Source of the DNA: an uncultured beta proteobacterium
GTDB lineage: Bacteria > Pseudomonadota > Gammaproteobacteria > Burkholderiales > SG8-39
NCBI GenBank assembly: GCA_903868285.1
Contig: CAIPUP010000140.1
Coordinates: forward strand, 1 to 8,152
DNA: 8,152 bases
Direction of reading: 5' to 3'
Part shown: positions 5,364 through 8,152 of the stretch, one piece after another
Numbering within the stretch: the first letter of the stretch is position 1
How the letters are laid out: each line of letters starts with the position of its first letter
Position numbers and translations under genes: made by a program
The notes under the pieces: generated by a model
Told to the model about the DNA's origin: nothing
The model's database searches: none
Seen by the model: the letters and a program-made list of their open reading frames with translations, nothing else

Positions 5364-6116
5364 ATGAATGACCAGCAGCTGCTGCGCTATTCGCGCCACA
5401 TTCTGCTGGATGAATTTGGCACCGAGGCGCAAGAGATTCTGCTGACGTCACGGGCGCTGATCATCGGTGCTGGTGGCCTGGGCTGTCCCGCCGCGCTGTA
5501 TCTGGCCGCAGCCGGCATCGGGCATCTGAGCCTGGCCGATGCCGACCACGTCGACCTCACCAATCTGCAACGTCAAATCCTGCATGGCACGGCGGATATC
5601 GGGCGGCCCAAGGTAGCCTCGGCGCAGGACTCTCTGGCGCGACTCAATCCCGAAGTGACGATACAAACCCTGGCAGTACGCGCCGAGGGCGAGTTGCTCC
5701 ATCGACTGGTGGCGCAGGCCGATGTGGTGCTCGATTGCAGCGACAACTTCGCTACCCGACATGCCGTGAATCGCGCTTGTGTCGCGCTGAAGAAACCCTT
5801 GGTATCGGGCGCTGGCATCCGCTTTGACGGACAGGTGGCGGTATTCGATGCCCGCATCGCCGACAGCCCCTGCTATGAATGCCTGTTCCCCGAACAAGCC
5901 GAACCGGAAGAGGTGCGCTGCGCAGTGATGGGCGTTTTCGCTCCACTGACCGGCATCATCGGCTGCATGCAGGCGGCCGAGGCCATCAAATGTCTGACCG
6001 GTATCGGCCTCAGTTTGGCCGGACGTCTGCTGCTGTTCGACGCCCTGCGCACCGAGTGGCGCAGCATCCGCGTGCCGCGCGATCCACAGTGCAGCGTTTG
6101 CGCCGCGGCCGCTTAA
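5364..6116 (+). CDS. moeB: E1-like sulfur-carrier adenylyltransferase (MoeB/ThiF family)
   Basis: A cytoplasmic enzyme that adenylates the C-terminal glycine of a ubiquitin-like sulfur carrier (MoaD in molybdopterin synthesis, ThiS in thiamin synthesis). The 250-residue product has the nucleotide loop GAGGLG at 35-40, the DADHVDLTNLQRQ region with Asp61 and Arg70, Lys83 and the DCSDN motif with Asp127. The zinc is held by two CxxC pairs, Cys170/Cys173 and Cys243/Cys246. Cys186 (RCAVMG) is at the position of the conserved cysteine that forms a persulfide or acyl-disulfide in ThiF. Length and start (MNDQQLLRYSRHILLDEFG) are typical of MoeB, but no strong Shine-Dalgarno is visible. Sequence alone does not settle MoaD versus ThiS as partner, and neither carrier is in the window. 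It is the last gene of the rightward cluster. Confidence 0.92.
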   Translation: MNDQQLLRYSRHILLDEFGTEAQEILLTSRALIIGAGGLGCPAALYLAAAGIGHLSLADADHVDLTNLQRQILHGTADIGRPKVASAQDSLARLNPEVTIQTLAVRAEGELLHRLVAQADVVLDCSDNFATRHAVNRACVALKKPLVSGAGIRFDGQVAVFDARIADSPCYECLFPEQAEPEEVRCAVMGVFAPLTGIIGCMQAAEAIKCLTGIGLSLAGRLLLFDALRTEWRSIRVPRDPQCSVCAAAA

Positions 6117-6119
6117 CGC
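6094..6119. terminator. Possible bidirectional hairpin at the moeB/kup convergence
   Basis: GCGTT at 6094-6098 pairs with AACGC at 6115-6119, and inside it GCG (6100-6102) pairs with CGC (6110-6112) around a 7-nt GC-rich loop. The moeB stop codon lies in the stem, and the kup stop begins a few bases beyond. No T-tract follows on either strand, so this would be at best a weak or factor-assisted terminator for the two converging transcripts. Confidence 0.25.
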
Positions 6120-6122
6120 CGA

Positions 6123-8087
6123 TCAGATTTCCACCTGCGTGCCCAGCTCGATCACACGGTTGGTCGGGATATGGAAATACTCCACCGCGCTGGTGGCATT
6201 GCGTGCCATGGCCGAGAACAGGCGCTCGCGCCATTGCGCCATGCCACCACCCGGCGTGGCGATGATGGTCTCGCGGTTGAGAAAAAACGAAGTCTCCATC
6301 ATGCGAAAGTCCAGGCCCTGCGCGCGACACAGCTCCAGCGCCTTGGGCACGTCGGTGACATCCTTGAAGCCGAAACGCAGCTTGACCCGCCAGCAACCAT
6401 TACCCAGCGACTCCATGCTCAGGCGATCACGCTCGGGCACTGCCGGGACGGTGAGGATTTCCACATTCAGGAACATCACCCGCTGATGCAGCACCTTGTT
6501 ATGCAACAGGTTATGCAGCAGCGCGTTCGGCACCGAACCAGTGTTGGCCACCATGAACACCGAGGTGCCCTCGACCCGGTGCGGCGGATGCAGGAACAGC
6601 GAATCCAGAAACGCATCCAGCGGGATGCCGGTGCTTTTCAGGCTCGACATCAGCATCTGTCGCCCCTTGCGCCAGGTCAGCATCACCAGCAGTATCACGC
6701 CGCCCATGGCCAGTGGGAACCAGCCTCCCTCGATCAGCTTGAGCAGACTGGCGGAGAAAAACGTCACATCTACGACCAGGAAAAACGCCGTGGCCAGCAA
6801 CGAAAGCCATAGCGGGTAGTGCCAGCCGGCGCGCACCACAAAAAAGGTCAGCAGGGTCGTCGCCACCATAGTGCCCGTGACAGCGATGCCATAGGCTGCC
6901 GCCAGGTTGGAGGAAGAACCAAATCCGACGATGGCGGCCAGCACGGCGCACAGCAAAATCCAGTTCACCGCCGGCAGATAGATCTGACCGTACTCACGCT
7001 CCGAGGTCTGCAGCACTGTCATGCGCGGCAGATAACCCAGTTGTATCGCCTGGCGGATTACCGAGTAGGCACCGGTGATGGTGGCCTGCGAGGCGATCAC
7101 CGTTGCGGCGGTGGCCAGCCCGACCATGGGATAGAGCGCCCAGGATGGAAACATCAGAAAGAACGGGTTTTCCACCGCCTGCGGATTGACGATCAACAGC
7201 GCGCCCTGGCCAAGATAGTTCAGCGCCAGCGCCGGAAATACCAGCGCGAACCAGGCCATACGCACCGGACGCTTGCCGAAATGGCCCATGTCGGCATACA
7301 GCGCTTCCACGCCGGTGAAGGCCAGCACCACCGCGCCCAGCACGGCGAACGAGGCAAAACCGTGACTGGTAATGAAGCTCCAGGCGTGACGTGGATCGAG
7401 CGCCACCAACACCGCCGGATGCCCCAGGATGGCCCACAGCCCGGCTGCCGCCAGCGCAAGAAACCACACCAGACAGACCGGCCCGAACAAAGCACCCACC
7501 GCCGCCGTGCCCTGGCGCTGCATCAGGAACAGTGCACACAGCACACCCAATGAAATCGGCACGACGTAGGGCTTGAAGGCGCTGGTGCCAATTTCTAATC
7601 CCTCGACCGCCGAGAGCACCGAGATCGCTGGCGTCAGCACCGCCTCACCCAGAAACAGCGATGCCCCGGCCAAGCCGACCAGGGCCACTGGCGCATACCA
7701 GCGCGAGTCTTTGCCGACCGCACTGGCCGCCAGCGCCAGCAAGGCCATGATGCCGCCCTCGCCACGGTTGTCGGCGCGCATCACCAGCACCACATACTTC
7801 AGCGTGACCACGATCATCAAGGCCCACAGGATGGTCGACACACCACCCAGAACCGAGGCGGCATCCAGACCAATGCCATGCGCCGGATTGAAGGTCTCCT
7901 TCATCGCATACAAAGGGCTGGTGCCAATGTCGCCGTAGACAATGCCCAGCGCGAGCATGGTCAATGCCAGTTGCGACTGGCCCTTGGCGTGCGCTTGTGC
8001 GTGCGCTTGTGCGTGCACTGCGGCGTGCGCGTGATCAGGGCTGGCGACCTCGCCTGCAGCGAGGGGGGATTGCGTCGGGGTTGTCAT
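6123..8087 (-). CDS. kup: Low-affinity potassium transporter Kup
   Basis: An inner-membrane K+ uptake protein of the KUP/HAK/KT family, probably a K+/H+ symporter. The 654-residue product has the signature GIVYGDIGTSPLY (48-60), DNRGEGG (106-112), LTPAISVLSAVEGLE (151-165) and TGVEALYADMGHFG (258-271). About twelve hydrophobic segments lie between residues 40 and 470. A cytoplasmic C-terminal domain follows, with HNKVLHQRV (529-537), RMMETSFFL (595-603) and the closing NRVIELGTQVEI. E. coli Kup is 622 residues; the excess is mainly an N-terminal extension of about 35 residues with five histidines (19, 21, 25, 29, 33). The ATG at 8085-8087 has only a weak GAGAT upstream; no better in-frame start precedes the signature. 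It is convergent with moeB, with 6 bp between the stops, and functionally unrelated to it. Confidence 0.97.
   Translation of the reverse strand: MTTPTQSPLAAGEVASPDHAHAAVHAQAHAQAHAKGQSQLALTMLALGIVYGDIGTSPLYAMKETFNPAHGIGLDAASVLGGVSTILWALMIVVTLKYVVLVMRADNRGEGGIMALLALAASAVGKDSRWYAPVALVGLAGASLFLGEAVLTPAISVLSAVEGLEIGTSAFKPYVVPISLGVLCALFLMQRQGTAAVGALFGPVCLVWFLALAAAGLWAILGHPAVLVALDPRHAWSFITSHGFASFAVLGAVVLAFTGVEALYADMGHFGKRPVRMAWFALVFPALALNYLGQGALLIVNPQAVENPFFLMFPSWALYPMVGLATAATVIASQATITGAYSVIRQAIQLGYLPRMTVLQTSEREYGQIYLPAVNWILLCAVLAAIVGFGSSSNLAAAYGIAVTGTMVATTLLTFFVVRAGWHYPLWLSLLATAFFLVVDVTFFSASLLKLIEGGWFPLAMGGVILLVMLTWRKGRQMLMSSLKSTGIPLDAFLDSLFLHPPHRVEGTSVFMVANTGSVPNALLHNLLHNKVLHQRVMFLNVEILTVPAVPERDRLSMESLGNGCWRVKLRFGFKDVTDVPKALELCRAQGLDFRMMETSFFLNRETIIATPGGGMAQWRERLFSAMARNATSAVEYFHIPTNRVIELGTQVEI
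7987..8034. repeat. 12-bp tandem repeats inside the 5' end of kup
   Basis: On the plus strand two identical units GCGTGCGCTTGT (7987-7998, 7999-8010) are followed by two diverged copies (8011-8022 with 8 of 12 matches and 8023-8034 with 10 of 12). The unit length is a multiple of three, so copy-number change keeps the kup frame. On the coding strand each unit encodes an Ala-Gln-Ala-His type period, giving the histidine-rich N-terminal tail. Confidence 0.7.
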
Positions 8088-8152
8088 GCCATCTCGGATA
8101 CGCCGGCGGGATTGGGCGCGAAGGCGCGGATTCTCACCCCGCAGCGCACAAA
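8088..8152 (-). other. Upstream region of kup (partial)
   Basis: Sixty-five bases upstream of the kup start run to the window edge. I see no clear -10/-35 pair. A short self-complementary GCGC-CTTC-GCGC element occurs in the leader, too small to interpret. The promoter may lie beyond the window. Confidence 0.3.

Noticed and set aside
6490..6520. Short direct repeat TTATGCA within kup
   Set aside because: It encodes the conserved Kup segment LLHNLLHNKVLH, so protein conservation explains it.
6171..7553. Two long plus-strand frames (213 and 244 codons) opposite kup
   Set aside because: They are rich in His, Gln and Arg with no recognisable domain, and lie antisense to a clearly real, complete kup gene; this is expected in GC-rich DNA.

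Overview
The window is a stretch of ordinary, densely packed chromosome with high GC. It holds nine protein genes and no sign of mobile elements, RNA genes or CRISPR. The gene set (SecB, a class-3 glutaredoxin, a YibN-like rhodanese, phosphoglycerate mutase, EnvC, CtpA, MoeB, Kup) points to a proteobacterium. The protein sequences and the order gpmA-envC-ctpA-moeB next to secB-grxC fit a betaproteobacterium best. That placement comes from recall of families and gene order, not from a search.

Layout: (1) 1-1476, leftward: an ArsR-family repressor, a membrane-anchored rhodanese, glutaredoxin GrxC and the export chaperone SecB, which is cut by the window edge. (2) 1477-1652: a divergent control region with a perfect TATAAT facing the ArsR gene, a set of 11-bp direct repeats and a possible 13-codon leader ORF. 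(3) 1653-6116, rightward: gpmA, envC, ctpA and moeB, closely spaced and probably co-transcribed. (4) 6123-8087, leftward: the potassium transporter kup, tail-to-tail with moeB with only 6 bp between stop codons.

How the genes fit together: the leftward cluster handles thiol and sulfane-sulfur chemistry (rhodanese, glutaredoxin) plus protein export. Its ArsR-type repressor has two cysteines 66 residues apart, as in the persulfide sensors SqrR, BigR and YgaV. E. coli YgaV is likewise paired with a membrane rhodanese (YgaP), so a reactive-sulfur-responsive operon is the most interesting functional hypothesis here. The rightward cluster joins a glycolytic enzyme to two envelope proteins: EnvC, a dead LytM-domain activator of amidases, and CtpA, a periplasmic PDZ protease. 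It ends with an E1-like sulfur-carrier activating enzyme. The layout parallels the E. coli secB-grxC-yibN | gpmM-envC locus, but the cofactor-independent mutase is replaced by the unrelated cofactor-dependent GpmA.

No wholly new system is evident. The points most worth a second look are the Cys-pair ArsR regulator with the rhodanese, the phased 11-bp repeats ending 9 bp from a -10 box that lacks a -35, the 11-codon mini-ORF that links gpmA to envC by overlapping stop and start codons, and the histidine-rich repeat at the N-terminus of Kup.
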